Source of the DNA: Bradyrhizobium yuanmingense
Lineage (GTDB): Bacteria > Pseudomonadota > Alphaproteobacteria > Rhizobiales > Xanthobacteraceae
DNA length: 64,000 nt
NCBI RefSeq assembly: GCF_900094575.1
Contig: NZ_FMAE01000002.1
Coordinates: 1 to 64,000 of the forward strand
Reading direction: 5' to 3'
This document shows positions 7,806-15,085 of the stretch, in pieces (positions within the stretch are counted from its first letter, which is position 1; every line of letters starts with the position of its first letter). The notes beneath the pieces are model-generated. The model had not been told where the DNA came from. It was given only the letters and a program-made list of their open reading frames with translations, and searched no databases. The translations under genes were made by a program, and so were the position numbers.

Positions 7806-9014
7806 ATGAACGATGGGATGATTGAACTCGTCGGACGAAGGCCTGTGACCTTCGGACGGCGAAAGGTGACGCCGCGCGCCTGCGTGGCCGACAGCAAGCG
7901 TCACTTGCGCGCGTTCCTCAGCGAGATCCTCGAGGATCTCGGCTTCGTCACCTGCGAATGTGCCAGCGCCGAGGAGCTGAAGACGGTGCTCGCGAGCGAA
8001 TTGCCGGACCTGATCCTGCTCGGCGTCGCCGCCGACGGCATCGAGCCGGGACGATTCCTCGAAGTCCTGGTGCGCGAGGCATTCGCCGGCAAGGTTCTCG
8101 CCGTCGGCGCCCGCGATTCGATCATCGTCAAAGCCGTGCGGCAGGTCGGCGACGAATATGGCCTTAGCATGCTGCCGCCGCTGACAACGCCTTTCGCCGC
8201 GGAGACGCTGCGCGAGCGCGTTGCGATGCTGCTGCCGGAGGAGCCGGCGCCGAGCCCGGCCGTGCATGTCGGCGAGGCCTTGCATGCCGGCTGGCTCGAG
8301 CTCTGGTACCAGCCCAAGATTGACGCACGCACGCTGGTGCGCAACGGCGCCGAGGCATTGGTGCGGATGCGGCATCCGACCTGGGGCGTGGTGCCGCCGG
8401 CCTATTTCATCCCGGAGCCGCACGATCCGCATTTTCGCGAGCTGTCGGAGTTCGTGATCGATCGCGCCATGCAGGACTGGCACTATCTTCTCGAGCAACA
8501 AAGTCCGGTCGACCTGTCGATCAATCTTCCCGCCGCCTATCTCAGGGAGCCGCAGGCGGTGCGCGATCTCTGCCGCCGCGTGCCGACGCATCCGGCCTTC
8601 GGCGGACTGACGGTCGAGATCGACAGCGAGGAGGCGATCCGCGAGCTCGATTTCCTCGCCGAGGTCGCGCGCGAGGTCGGCCTGCACAATATCGGCCTGT
8701 CGATCGACAATCTCGGCGCCAACTGGCCGTCGCTGATGGAGCTGGACAAGATTCCCTTCGTCAAGCTGAAGGCCGATCGGCAGTTCGTCACCGGCAGCGG
8801 CGGCGATCGGTTGAAGCGCACAGTGTGCCGTCATATCGTCGAGCTGGCGCAGACCTTCGGCGCGCGCGCTGTGGCGCAAGGGGTCGAGAGCCGCGCCGAC
8901 CTCATCGCGGCGAGCGAGATCGGCTTCGATGTCGTTCAGGGCTTTCTGTTCGGCAAGCCGATGCCGCTGAAGAAGTTCGCGAAGGCCGCGCTGACGCGCA
9001 CCGTGATGGGATGA
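7806..9014 (+). CDS. Degenerate receiver-EAL protein (probable c-di-GMP binder rather than enzyme)
   Basis: The 402-residue protein has a receiver-like domain at about 22-142. At the usual phospho-Asp position there is Gly73 (LPDLILLGVAADG) and the conserved Lys is lost (PPLTTPF). An EAL domain spans about 155-395. The EAL triplet is present (E183-A184-L185), as are N240, E271 and K322. The usual DDFGTG reads DNLGAN (second Asp to Asn302), and the general-base Glu of EGVE is Gln358 (AQGVES). By comparison with active EAL enzymes such as RocR these two changes should abolish phosphodiesterase activity, so a c-di-GMP effector or scaffold role is likely. The last 25 codons are duplicated at 10903-10980. 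Confidence 0.82.
   Translation: MNDGMIELVGRRPVTFGRRKVTPRACVADSKRHLRAFLSEILEDLGFVTCECASAEELKTVLASELPDLILLGVAADGIEPGRFLEVLVREAFAGKVLAVGARDSIIVKAVRQVGDEYGLSMLPPLTTPFAAETLRERVAMLLPEEPAPSPAVHVGEALHAGWLELWYQPKIDARTLVRNGAEALVRMRHPTWGVVPPAYFIPEPHDPHFRELSEFVIDRAMQDWHYLLEQQSPVDLSINLPAAYLREPQAVRDLCRRVPTHPAFGGLTVEIDSEEAIRELDFLAEVAREVGLHNIGLSIDNLGANWPSLMELDKIPFVKLKADRQFVTGSGGDRLKRTVCRHIVELAQTFGARAVAQGVESRADLIAASEIGFDVVQGFLFGKPMPLKKFAKAALTRTVMG
8937..9010 (+). repeat. Direct repeat, copy A: 3' end of the EAL gene
   Basis: This segment recurs at 10897-10970. Over the 70-bp core (8941-9010 versus 10901-10970) I count 62 identical bases. Both copies keep the same reading frame to the end of the EAL protein. 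Confidence 0.85.
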
Positions 9015-9023
9015 GCGCGTTCG

Positions 9024-9878
9024 CTACGCCGTTTCCTCGCGGAGATCTGCCGTTGACCGCATCGCTCCTGGCTTGCTCGGCGCGCCGCCTTCGTGAGCGG
9101 AATCGAGGTGGAGCGCGAAACCGCGCGCTCCGGGAGACTCGAGCCCGGCGCGGAGCTGCATGCTCGGAATGATGTAATCGCCGCCATTCTGGCGCCGATA
9201 GGGAATCGGCAAAGTCGTCGCGAGCGTTCTCATCCGCTCGCGCAGGCGTTCGGCCGTCGCGCCGAAAGCGGCTTCATCGAACCTGTCGGTCTGATAGGCC
9301 ACGAACGGCGGCAGGACGTCATAGCCGGGATAATAGAGAATGCCGTGATTGATCGGAAACAGCAGGTCGTCGATCGGCCCGTTGACCCCGCGAGCGGAAT
9401 AATGGTCCTGCCAGCCGCCGGCCGTCACGATCAGCATCGCGCGCTTGCCCGCCAAGGTCCCCTCGCCATAACGGTCGCCCCAGCGCTTGTCGCTGTGCTC
9501 GCCGACACCATAGCCGAAGCCGTAGGCGAACACGCGGTCGACCCAGCCCTTGAGAATCGCAGGCATGCTGAACCACCACAGCGGAAACTGCAGAATCAGA
9601 GCATCCGCCCACAGCAGCTTCTCGATCTCGCCCTTGACGTCGGCCGTCAGCGTGCCCGCCTCGAACGCCTGCTTGGATGCCGCGGCGACCGCGAGACGCG
9701 CATCGACCGGCAGCGACGGAAAGTCGCCGCGGTCGACCTCGGACTTCCAGCCTTCGGCATAGAGGTCGGAGACCCGCACCTCGTGCCCCTGCGCCACGAG
9801 CTCTCTGACGGCGACATCCCGGAGCGAGCCGTTGAGCGAGCGCTGTTCAGGATGAGCATAGACGATCAACACTTTCAT
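9024..9878 (-). CDS. NAD(P)H:quinone oxidoreductase / flavodoxin-2 family
   Basis: The 284-residue protein from ATG at 9878 opens with MKVLIVYAHPEQRSLNGSL, the FMN/FAD-binding start of the NQO1/KefF/MdaB-type flavodoxin-2 fold. LLWADALILQFPLWWFSMPA, KGWVDRVFAYGFGYG and LIVTAGGW loops contact flavin in this family. Such enzymes reduce quinones by two electrons in the cytosol. The C-terminus is about 50 residues longer than usual. The gene is divergent from a LysR regulator (start 9975) with a 96-bp gap, the usual arrangement for a LysR target. Both lie between the two EAL-tail repeats, so the pair looks like one inserted unit. Confidence 0.88.
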   Translation of the reverse strand: MKVLIVYAHPEQRSLNGSLRDVAVRELVAQGHEVRVSDLYAEGWKSEVDRGDFPSLPVDARLAVAAASKQAFEAGTLTADVKGEIEKLLWADALILQFPLWWFSMPAILKGWVDRVFAYGFGYGVGEHSDKRWGDRYGEGTLAGKRAMLIVTAGGWQDHYSARGVNGPIDDLLFPINHGILYYPGYDVLPPFVAYQTDRFDEAAFGATAERLRERMRTLATTLPIPYRRQNGGDYIIPSMQLRAGLESPGARGFALHLDSAHEGGAPSKPGAMRSTADLREETA

Positions 9879-9974
9879 GTAAGGGCACCATTGGATTGAG
9901 GATTGTGGCTCGGCAGATAGCGCGGTGGCCCGCGATCCGGTAGACGTAGCCGATGGATAAGATTGTGCCGGAAA

Positions 9975-11021
9975 ATGGATAGGCCGGAGGTTACGCTCGA
10001 GCGCATGCGCAGCTTCGTGCGCGTCGCCGAACGCGGAAGCCTGTCTGCGGTCGCGCGCGAGCTCGGGGTCGGCCAGTCCACGGTGACGCGGCACATTCGG
10101 GAGCTTGAGCAGGCGGTCGGCGTGCCGCTGCTCACCAGAACCACGCGCAGGGTCACCGTGACGGAGGAGGGCCGCAATTACTACGCGGGCTGCGTGCATA
10201 TCCTGCGTCTCGTCGAGCAGGCCGGCGACGAGGCGCGCTCGACACGCGGCGCGCCGGCCGGAACGGTGCGGGTCTCCTGCACCGCGGCGTTCGGCGTGCT
10301 CCACGTCAGCCGCTTGATCTTCGCCTTCCAGGACGCTTATCCGGAGGTGTCGGTCGACCTCAGCCTGACCGACGAGCGGATCGACCTCGTCAGGGAAGGC
10401 GTCGATGTCGCGCTGCGTCTGGGGCCGCTCGCCGAAAGCACGATGAAGCTGAAGTCGCTCGGCCAGTCGCGGCGAGTGCTCGTGGCCGCACCCGATTATC
10501 TTGCCGCGCGTGGCCGGCCTGCGCGCCCGCAAGACCTCGCTCATCACGAGGGCATTCGGATGTCCAACATCGCTGGCAGCGATGTCCTCGTGCTGCAGGG
10601 GCGCCGCGGCGGCCGCCATGCGATACCCTTCGAGGGGCGGCTGCGCCTCGATCACGGGCTCGCCGCGCGTGAGGCGCTCGCGGCCGGCCGCGGCATTGCG
10701 CCGGCGCATCTGTGGCTGGTCAGCGACCTGCTCGCGGACGGCAGGCTCGAACGCGTGCTGCCGGACTATTCACCGCCGCCCGTTCCGCTGAACATGCTGA
10801 TCGTGCCGGAGCGGTCCGGCATTGCGCGCGTGCGCCTCCTGGTCGATTTCCTCGCCGGAGAGATCGCGCGATTACCGGGGATCGAAAGGCCTCAATCAGA
10901 GCTTTCTGTCCGGCAAGCCGATGCCGCTGAAGAAGTTCGCACGGAGCGCGCTGATGCGCACCGTGACGGGGCAGCAGTGAGGCGAAGGCCTCACGCTAGC
11001 GGCAGACCCAGACGCCGTTGA
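9975..11021 (+). CDS. LysR-family regulator with a chimeric C-terminus
   Basis: Residues 1-60 are the LysR winged HTH (LERMRSFVRVAERGSLSAVA, VGQSTVTRHIRELEQAVGVP). Residues about 90-295 form the periplasmic-binding-like effector domain. The start is ATG at 9975; TTG at 9963 is also in frame. The protein is 348 residues, about 40 longer than usual. The extra tail (from about 10897) is read, in a different frame, out of the copied 3' end of the EAL gene and beyond, and contains runs such as VRQADAAEEVRTERADAHRD. The native end was probably near GIERPQ. It most likely controls the divergent oxidoreductase. Its 3' end overlaps the convergent gene at 10996. Confidence 0.87.
   Translation: MDRPEVTLERMRSFVRVAERGSLSAVARELGVGQSTVTRHIRELEQAVGVPLLTRTTRRVTVTEEGRNYYAGCVHILRLVEQAGDEARSTRGAPAGTVRVSCTAAFGVLHVSRLIFAFQDAYPEVSVDLSLTDERIDLVREGVDVALRLGPLAESTMKLKSLGQSRRVLVAAPDYLAARGRPARPQDLAHHEGIRMSNIAGSDVLVLQGRRGGRHAIPFEGRLRLDHGLAAREALAAGRGIAPAHLWLVSDLLADGRLERVLPDYSPPPVPLNMLIVPERSGIARVRLLVDFLAGEIARLPGIERPQSELSVRQADAAEEVRTERADAHRDGAAVRRRPHASGRPRRR
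10897..10970 (+). repeat. Direct repeat, copy B: displaced EAL-gene tail
   Basis: This is the second copy of the 8937-9010 segment and lies inside the 3' end of the LysR gene. It marks the right end of the oxidoreductase-LysR insertion. Confidence 0.85.
10903..10980 (+). pseudogene. EAL-protein C-terminal remnant (25 codons plus stop)
   Basis: Read in the EAL frame this encodes FLSGKPMPLKKFARSALM then RTVTGQQ and a TGA at 10978-10980. The intact protein ends FLFGKPMPLKKFAKAALT, RTVMG. The stop codon is preserved, so this is the end of an EAL gene copy rather than chance similarity. The rest of that copy is absent. Confidence 0.82.
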
Positions 11022-11280
11022 CCAGCACGCGGACGCAGGCTGGCGCCACGACGGCGGCTCCTGCGGCTGCTGCACCGACGGCGGCGCCACCGACCACGGC
11101 ACGACGCGTCGTTCGACGTGCGACGCCCGCGACACTCGCCGGCGTCGCTGGCCGCCCGACTCGGGCTTCCGCGCTCTGGATCGCGAGTGAAAGACCGTCC
11201 TCGGCCGACCACTGCACCGAGCCCAATGCTGCGCAGACAACAACGGCGCCGGCTAACCACAATTTGGTTCGGTGTCGCAT
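10996..11280 (-). CDS. Small exported Ala-rich protein (94 aa), probably microaerobically induced
   Basis: The start is ATG at 11280 with AGGAGG close before it (GAAGGAGGACGTC-ATG). The N-terminus is a signal peptide (basic start, WLAGAVVVCAALGSV core). The mature part contains RRAVVGGAAVGAAAAGAAVV, a Gly/Ala-rich helix, and ends CVRVLVNGVWVCR with two Cys that could pair. I know of no function. A perfect FixK/Fnr-type box at 11353-11366 lies about 80 bp upstream, so expression under low oxygen is expected. Convergent with and overlapping the LysR gene by 26 bp. Confidence 0.75.
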   Translation of the reverse strand: MRHRTKLWLAGAVVVCAALGSVQWSAEDGLSLAIQSAEARVGRPATPASVAGVARRTTRRAVVGGAAVGAAAAGAAVVAPACVRVLVNGVWVCR

Positions 11281-11352
11281 GACGTCCTCCTTCGCTCGAG
11301 GTTTTGACCAGGCTATTTCCTCGTAAAGGCAGACACCGCGCCGGGACGGGCA

Positions 11353-11366
11353 TTGATCTAGATCAA
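11353..11366 (-). promoter_or_regulatory. FixK/Fnr-type box TTGATCTAGATCAA
   Basis: This is a perfect 14-bp palindrome matching the Fnr/FixK consensus TTGAT-N4-ATCAA. Its centre is about 80 bp upstream of the ATG at 11280. A FixK2-class promoter would then start near 11318, leaving a leader of about 38 bases. The other neighbour (EamA gene, stop at 11449) ends towards it, so the small exported protein is the only sensible target. Confidence 0.7.
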
Positions 11367-11448
11367 GGTTTGCCGGTCGCATGACAATGGCCCCAGATAT
11401 CGATGGCCCCGCCCCCCGCACGAAGCAAGCCGAGTGAGGCGAGAGGCT

Positions 11449-12309
11449 TTAGGCAAACCGCCGCGCGAAGAAGACGCAGGCGACCACGATTGCCGTCGCG
11501 GCGATCATGCTGCCTGCGACCGGCTCGCCAAGCAGAAGGCCGGCGAGCGCCAGACCGAAGAACGGCTGCAGCTGCTGCAGCTGGCCGACGCGGGCAATGC
11601 CGCCGATGGCGAGCCCGCGGTACCAGAAGATGAAGCCGACGAACATGCTGAAGACGGAGACATAAGCGAGCCCGATCCAGGCGGGCACACTGACGCCGCT
11701 CCAGGTGGGCGGCCACGTCAGCACTGCGAGCACCAGCATCAAGGGCAGCGCGAGCAGCAGCGCCCAGGAGATCACCTGCCAGCCGCCGAGGCGGCGCGAC
11801 AGCGCAGCGCCCTCGGCATAGCCGAGGCCGCACAGCACGATCGCGGCCACCATCAGGAGATCGCCTTGAAGCGAGGCCGCGCCGTCGCCGGTGAGGGCAA
11901 AGCCGGCCACCGTGGCGCTGCCGAGACAAGCGAACAGCCAGAACAACGGCCGCGGCCGCTCGCCGCCGCGCAGCACGCCGAAGATCGCGGTCGACAGCGG
12001 CAACAGGCCGATGAAGACGATGGAGCGCGCGGACGTGATGTGCTGGAGCGCGAGCGCCGTCAGCAGGGGAAAGCCGACTACGACGCCGATGGCGACGATG
12101 GTGAGCGAGGCGAGATCACGGCGCTGCGGCCGCGCCTGCCGGAGCAGGCCGAGCACCACAGCACCAATCAGCGCCGCGATGACGGCGCGCGCCGACGTCA
12201 GGAACAGCGCCGAGAAGCCGCCGACCGCCACCCGCGTCGCCGGCAGCGAGCCGCTGAAGATGATGACGCCGAGAAGCCCGTTGCCCCAGCCGCTGGCGGA
12301 AGAGTGCAT
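11449..12309 (-). CDS. EamA/DMT-family transporter (10 TM)
   Basis: The 286-residue integral membrane protein begins MHSSASGWGNGLLGVIIFSG at 12309; a longer in-frame start at 12366 adds only a polar, Arg/Pro-rich stretch. About ten hydrophobic segments form two EamA repeats, each ending in a conserved GE-type loop (LLGEPVAG near residue 255). The family exports amino acids, purines and other metabolites through the inner membrane; the substrate cannot be predicted. The nearest upstream signals are weak; a 24-bp dispersed repeat lies at 12392-12415. Confidence 0.85.
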   Translation of the reverse strand: MHSSASGWGNGLLGVIIFSGSLPATRVAVGGFSALFLTSARAVIAALIGAVVLGLLRQARPQRRDLASLTIVAIGVVVGFPLLTALALQHITSARSIVFIGLLPLSTAIFGVLRGGERPRPLFWLFACLGSATVAGFALTGDGAASLQGDLLMVAAIVLCGLGYAEGAALSRRLGGWQVISWALLLALPLMLVLAVLTWPPTWSGVSVPAWIGLAYVSVFSMFVGFIFWYRGLAIGGIARVGQLQQLQPFFGLALAGLLLGEPVAGSMIAATAIVVACVFFARRFA

Positions 12310-12736
12310 GTTGGTCTCGCTTGGGTAGGGGCGGCTGGCCCGGTGCCGCGGCGGTGAACGCCTCACGTGATGGCATGGAACAACAAAGGTGCGAAAACAA
12401 CCCCATGCACAGTAGACGGGGGTTGCAAGATCAATGGGTTAGGTGGGGGGCTGGATGAGGTGCGGGTCGGGCGGGGTTTCGGGAGCCAAAAAGTCGGGGA
12501 ATCATGATTCGACGCGCTTGTCCGGCGCGCTTTTACGAGCCGACGAAATTGGCGGCGAGCGGCGTCGCCCATTCCGAATGACATCTCCTGTCATTTGCTT
12601 CGTCGGGCAAAACAGGAGCATAGTGGCATCATCGCAGGAGGTCGGCCAGGCAGGGCTTTGGCCCAGATCTCGTGAAGGCGTCTGCCGCCGGACGGTGCGC
12701 GTTTCGTGCACTGTCACCGCAACATCCGGCATCCGC
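12310..12736. other. 427-bp intergenic region with repeat fragments
   Basis: It contains the 24-bp repeat at 12392-12415 and G-rich tracts around 12440-12480. Open frames at 12363-12584 (-) and 12443-12856 (+) lack start signals and family patterns. I consider the stretch non-coding and probably built from dispersed repeats. Confidence 0.5.
12392..12415. repeat. 24-bp dispersed repeat, copy 1
   Basis: The 24 bases beginning CGAAAACAACCCC and ending CACAGTAG are identical to 45491-45514. Both copies are intergenic. Confidence 0.8.
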
Positions 12737-13876
12737 TCAGGCAAATCGAGAATATCGGGAAAGCTGAAAGAAGGGTTCTGCCTGGTAGGACGGATCGGTG
12801 GCAAGGCGAGCGAGCCTTTGCCCGATGGCGGGCGCGAACTTCGCACCATGGCCTGAACACGCAGAGCAGACGATCAGGCGGGACTCCGGCCAGCGATCGA
12901 TGATAAATTCCTCGCCGGCATCGGGCCGGCGGTCGGCGGGCGCGGTGTTGGTGTAGAGACAGACGTCGCGATCGATGATGGGCCCGGCCGCACCCGGGAC
13001 GAGGGCGGCCAACGCTTCGCCGATCGGGCGGAGTTCACCATCGCTGGCCTGCGGGCCCCAGTCGTCAGGGCCGACCACGGGCCCGTGGTTGTGAGGCGCA
13101 GCTTTGACGCCGCGCTGTTCGAAGTCCGGAAAGCCGTAGACGGTGTCATCAGGACCTCGGTCCAGGATGAAGATCGGCAAACGACCGAGCGACACGCTCT
13201 CGGGGCTGCTAGGTGCAAACCAGCCGACCGCCTGTCGGGTCACCTTGAGCAGCGCGGCGAGTTGCGGCAGTGCGCGACCGAGCCATGGGCCTAGCGCCAG
13301 AATCGCGCGCTCGGCGAAGAACTCTTCGGTATCAGTGCGGATCGACACGCCGTCGTGGTGCGGCGTGAAGCTCGCGCGTTCCGGAATCACGCGGTCGCGA
13401 GCGCGTGCGCGCATCAGTGTCATGACGACACCGGTGTGCAGGATCGCGCCACCGTCCTGCACAACGACGTCCCAATCGTCGGGCAGGCTGAAAGCCGGAA
13501 ATTCCCTGTTCGCTTGAGCCGCGGTCAGCATCGGATCCGGGCGCCCCTTCGCGATCGCGGCCGCGCGCGAGGACGCCACCATGGCGGAGCCGGGGCGGCC
13601 GGCCTCCAAAACAGGGGCTTCCGTCAGAATTGTTTGACCGCTTTCGCTCTGCAGCCGGATCCAGCCGGCATGAGCCTCGTCGCTCAGGCTGGTGTAGTTG
13701 GGGTTTTCGAAATTGAAGCGACGGAAAATGCGACATGAACCATGTGACGAGCCTCGATCCGAACCGGGTCCGATCGGGTCGAAGCCGAGCGCATCGACGC
13801 CGGCATCCAGCAATGCGCCCAGCGCTGCTCCGCCCATGAGCCCCAGACCCAGCACGGCGACTTCGCATTTTCGCAT
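12737..13876 (-). CDS. FAD-dependent amine oxidase of the sarcosine oxidase / N-methyltryptophan oxidase family
   Basis: The 379-residue protein starts at 13876 with an ADP-binding loop MRKCEVAVLGLGLMGGAALG. SSHGSCRIFRRFNFE matches the HG-SR segment of monomeric sarcosine oxidases. DVCLYTNTAPADRRPD contains the Cys to which FAD is covalently bound in this family, and SACSGHGAKFAP the conserved GHG-KF loop. Such enzymes oxidise N-methyl amino acids to imines, with H2O2 as by-product, in the cytosol. The exact substrate is open. It stands alone with 240 bp of non-coding DNA upstream, where the sequence turns AT-richer. Confidence 0.87.
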   Translation of the reverse strand: MRKCEVAVLGLGLMGGAALGALLDAGVDALGFDPIGPGSDRGSSHGSCRIFRRFNFENPNYTSLSDEAHAGWIRLQSESGQTILTEAPVLEAGRPGSAMVASSRAAAIAKGRPDPMLTAAQANREFPAFSLPDDWDVVVQDGGAILHTGVVMTLMRARARDRVIPERASFTPHHDGVSIRTDTEEFFAERAILALGPWLGRALPQLAALLKVTRQAVGWFAPSSPESVSLGRLPIFILDRGPDDTVYGFPDFEQRGVKAAPHNHGPVVGPDDWGPQASDGELRPIGEALAALVPGAAGPIIDRDVCLYTNTAPADRRPDAGEEFIIDRWPESRLIVCSACSGHGAKFAPAIGQRLARLATDPSYQAEPFFQLSRYSRFA

Positions 13877-14116
13877 AAAGGCCTCGCGAGCGATGCTACG
13901 ACGCGCTGATCATCCTGGTCATTTCGCGCGTTTGCAAGGTGTGCGGGAGGCGATTGCGGCACGACGGCCTGCTCGCGGCAACGGCGTTGGCACACGATCT
14001 GACGCGGCAGGCGATATGCCAAAGGATGCAACCAAAGTCGCGCTGGGCTTCACAACGTATACTTGCACTATCCGGCGAAGTCGCTGTACTAGTGTGAGGC
14101 CGCTTGGGGCGTTCGA

Positions 14117-14869
14117 ATGGCATTCTTCAAATCTATCTTTCATAGACCGATGACGTACAACGACTTGCTCAACGACATGAGCAAGCTAATCGTGTCCCCG
14201 CCGCTGCCGGGCGATTGGAAGCACCTTGCGGCGGGATTAGTTGGCAACAGCGGTGTGAGCCTGCTCGACTATTGGCGCACCTACTTTAAGTCTCAGCTTG
14301 AGATGATTGCTGAGGAAGAAACATGGCAGATGCAGCGATCTCGCCTGCTCAATTTGGTCATGTCTGAATGCAGTTGGCGTGCTGTCTATGCCGTCTCGAC
14401 AAACACAAAGCACGTCGCGTCGTGGTCCTACATGTGTGAGGGGGCGCCGTGGTATGCGAGCGCGACTGAAAGCGATTTGCGCTCGCTGCTGACGCAGCGT
14501 TGGCTGATGGCGACTCTGTCAGATGCCTGTCTACGCACACTCGGGGCCATGGCTTACGGAGTAGATAAAGTCAAAGAGAACGAACTCGAATTGCACTACT
14601 CATACCACAAAGAGATAAAGCTGCTCGACGCCAACATCGTCGACGCGATCAAGACCGCTGTCGATGAATATAGGGACGAGGACGCACACTTCATCGCGGC
14701 ATTCAAGGATGACCAACTCGCGCCGCTAATCCGCGAACAATACACATTGCTGGCCCAGCTTGGGGACGACGTCGCTAACGGTACAGTCGATCTCACTTGG
14801 CTCAATTCTCGGATGGGCGCACTCAAGCAGAAGCAGAACGAGCTCGCTTCGGCCGTCTCAACAAGTTGA
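14117..14869 (+). CDS. Hypothetical helical protein in a low-GC patch (250 aa)
   Basis: ATG at 14117 opens MAFFKSIFHRPMTYNDLLND. The protein is soluble, helix-rich and Trp-rich in the middle (DYWRTYFKSQ, SWRAVYAVS, SWSYMCEGAPWY), with a charged C-terminal helix LKQKQNELASAVSTS. I recognise no family. Base composition and codon use are clearly more AT-rich than in the flanking genes, pointing to transfer. It precedes the FRG-domain gene in the same direction with a 216-bp gap; the two probably arrived together. Confidence 0.65.
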   Translation: MAFFKSIFHRPMTYNDLLNDMSKLIVSPPLPGDWKHLAAGLVGNSGVSLLDYWRTYFKSQLEMIAEEETWQMQRSRLLNLVMSECSWRAVYAVSTNTKHVASWSYMCEGAPWYASATESDLRSLLTQRWLMATLSDACLRTLGAMAYGVDKVKENELELHYSYHKEIKLLDANIVDAIKTAVDEYRDEDAHFIAAFKDDQLAPLIREQYTLLAQLGDDVANGTVDLTWLNSRMGALKQKQNELASAVSTS

Positions 14870-15085
14870 CTTAGGAATTACGGCGCACAAAATTGGAACT
14901 GGCCATTCAAGAACGTCGGAGCAATGGCGGGCAACGCCCGTCGAAGATGAGTACTATGAAAACATAGCAGGAACTCCTATTTTCAAAAATGACTTGATAA
15001 TTGGTCCCGCGTCTCCTGTGCGTTAAGATGTAACATATCGCAGGAGAGACTGATCGACGCAGTGCAGGCAATGGAATAGCGACGC

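Noticed and set aside
12363-12584. Open frame of 73 codons on the minus strand
   Set aside because: Spans the 24-bp repeat; Pro/Ser/Arg-rich product with no start signal.
13880-14116. Attachment-site copy of the tRNA-Ser 3' end at the left edge of the FRG patch
   Set aside because: I looked for the GGGATTCGAACCC-type segment and found none, so the island edge remains undefined.
14760-15026. Open frame overlapping the end of the 250-aa gene
   Set aside because: Mostly overlaps the coding gene; the free part is too short and has no motif to call a gene or remnant.
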